64,000 nucleotides of DNA from the NCBI RefSeq assembly GCF_002157835.1, contig NZ_CP020809.1, positions 7,006,001 to 7,070,000 on the forward strand, given 5' to 3'. The notes under the pieces are model-generated. The model was not told the DNA's origin. It made no database searches and was given only the letters and a program-made list of their open reading frames with translations. Made by a program: the position numbers and the translations under genes. Positions 63,411 to 64,000 of the stretch are shown here, in pieces. The DNA is from Mycobacterium dioxanotrophicus (GTDB taxonomy: Bacteria > Actinomycetota > Actinomycetes > Mycobacteriales > Mycobacteriaceae). The stretch's first letter is position 1. The number at the start of each line of letters is the position of its first letter.

Positions 63411-64000
63411 ATGCCCGAAGCCGTCATCGTCTCCACTGCGCGAACCCCGATCGGCCGCGCCGTCAAGGGATCCCTCAAAGACCTTCGCGCCGACGACCTC
63501 GCCGCACACGCCGTGCTCGCCGCACTGGCCAAAGTCCCCGAACTCGATCCCACCCAGATCGACGACCTCATGCTCGGTGTCGGCCAACCGGCAGGCGAAT
63601 CCGGAAACAACCTGGGCCGAGCCGTAGCCGTCTTGGCCGGCCTCGATCAACTCCCCGGTGTCACGGTCAATCGCTACTGTTCAAGCAGTTTGCAGACAAC
63701 TCGTATGGCACTGCACGCCATACGCTCTGGCGAAGGGGACGTATTCATCTCTGCCGGTGTAGAGACTGTCAGTCGATACTTCAACGGCGCCTCGGACAAC
63801 CCCGAAGGACGGAACCCCCTCTTTGCCGATGCTCAGTCCCGCACCGCCGCCCGAGCAAAGGACAACCTCAGCTGGGCTGATCCCCGAGCCGGGGATCAGC
63901 TACCAGATCTCTACATCGCGATGGGGCAGACCGCGGAGAACGTGGCCAACTTAAAGGGAGTCAGCCGCGCCGATCAGGACGCCTTCGCGGTGCGCAGCCA
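63411..64000 (+). CDS. Thiolase (acetyl-CoA acetyltransferase-like), 3' end beyond the window
   Basis: The first 196 codons of a thiolase are visible: VIVSTARTPIGRAVKGSLKD at the N-terminus, VNRYCSSSLQT with the nucleophilic Cys90, and SAGVETVSR. The typical family length is about 390-400 residues, so roughly half is present; it is cut by the window edge, not broken. ACAGGAG precedes the ATG. It would cleave a 3-ketoacyl-CoA, the end of a beta-oxidation-like route with the SDR and acyl-CoA synthetase upstream. Confidence 0.9.
   Translation, partial: MPEAVIVSTARTPIGRAVKGSLKDLRADDLAAHAVLAALAKVPELDPTQIDDLMLGVGQPAGESGNNLGRAVAVLAGLDQLPGVTVNRYCSSSLQTTRMALHAIRSGEGDVFISAGVETVSRYFNGASDNPEGRNPLFADAQSRTAARAKDNLSWADPRAGDQLPDLYIAMGQTAENVANLKGVSRADQDAFAVRS

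Noticed and set aside
1..64000. CRISPR array, rRNA genes, prophage structural genes
   Set aside because: No regularly spaced direct repeats, rRNA-like sequence or phage structural protein was recognised anywhere in the window.

Overview
The window looks like the chromosome of a rapidly growing mycobacterium (Mycolicibacterium-like). It is GC-rich and carries typical mycobacterial families: an NAD-dependent rifampin ADP-ribosyltransferase (arr), a mycothiol-type formaldehyde dehydrogenase (mscR), a GAF-ANTAR regulator, a secretory-lipase (LIP) family protein and several APC permease/universal-stress-protein pairs. This assignment is inferred from gene content; no rRNA or other species marker lies in the window.

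Region 1 (1-8.8 kb): an ACR3-like arsenite permease, then the most unusual unit in the window. This is two consecutive caspase-like CHAT-domain genes: a helical-repeat/CHAT protein of 836 aa and a 1200-aa alpha/beta-hydrolase-CHAT fusion. A perfect 20-bp palindrome lies upstream. A small secreted protein follows. On the opposite strand is an HNH endonuclease gene with two atypical tRNA genes directly downstream.

Region 2 (9.3-17.2 kb): a 1.7-kb inverted repeat (9334-11026 and 14682-16380), each arm carrying the same amino-acid permease. One copy is intact. The other is broken by six one-base contractions, all in C or G runs. The 3.66-kb segment between the arms holds a USP-like gene, a small hypothetical gene, a second APC permease and what looks like the N-terminal remnant of a serine recombinase cut off at the repeat boundary. 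Gene debris follows, including a truncated MFS transporter.

Region 3 (17.2-28.4 kb): three NtaA/SnaA-type flavin monooxygenases with two ABC importers, one sugar-type (binding protein, tandem ATPase, permease) and one MetNIQ-type. This suggests scavenging of organic sulfur or nitrogen compounds.

Region 4 (28.6-34.7 kb): a GAF-ANTAR regulator, a DUF4239 membrane protein, a covalent-flavin oxidoreductase and several hypothetical genes.

Region 5 (34.7-44.2 kb): an oxidative N-demethylation operon on the minus strand (Rieske ferredoxin, ferredoxin reductase, Rieske oxygenase, DgcA/StcD-like flavoprotein, mycothiol-dependent formaldehyde dehydrogenase), divergent from an APC permease and a USP. 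The likely logic is uptake of a methylated amine such as a betaine, stepwise demethylation, and disposal of the formaldehyde released.

Region 6 (44.2-50 kb): NmrA-type reductases with divergent HxlR and LysR regulators, arr, a TauE/SafE exporter and an AraC regulator.

Region 7 (50.7-64 kb): a catabolic cluster with an HD-domain hydrolase, two RidA proteins, an epimerase-like reductase, an epoxide-hydrolase-like enzyme, a DJ-1/isonitrile-hydratase-like protein, a medium-chain reductase, a polysaccharide-deacetylase-like hydrolase, an acyl-CoA synthetase, a LIP-family protein that seems to have lost its catalytic serine and histidine, an AraC regulator, an SDR and a thiolase cut by the window end.
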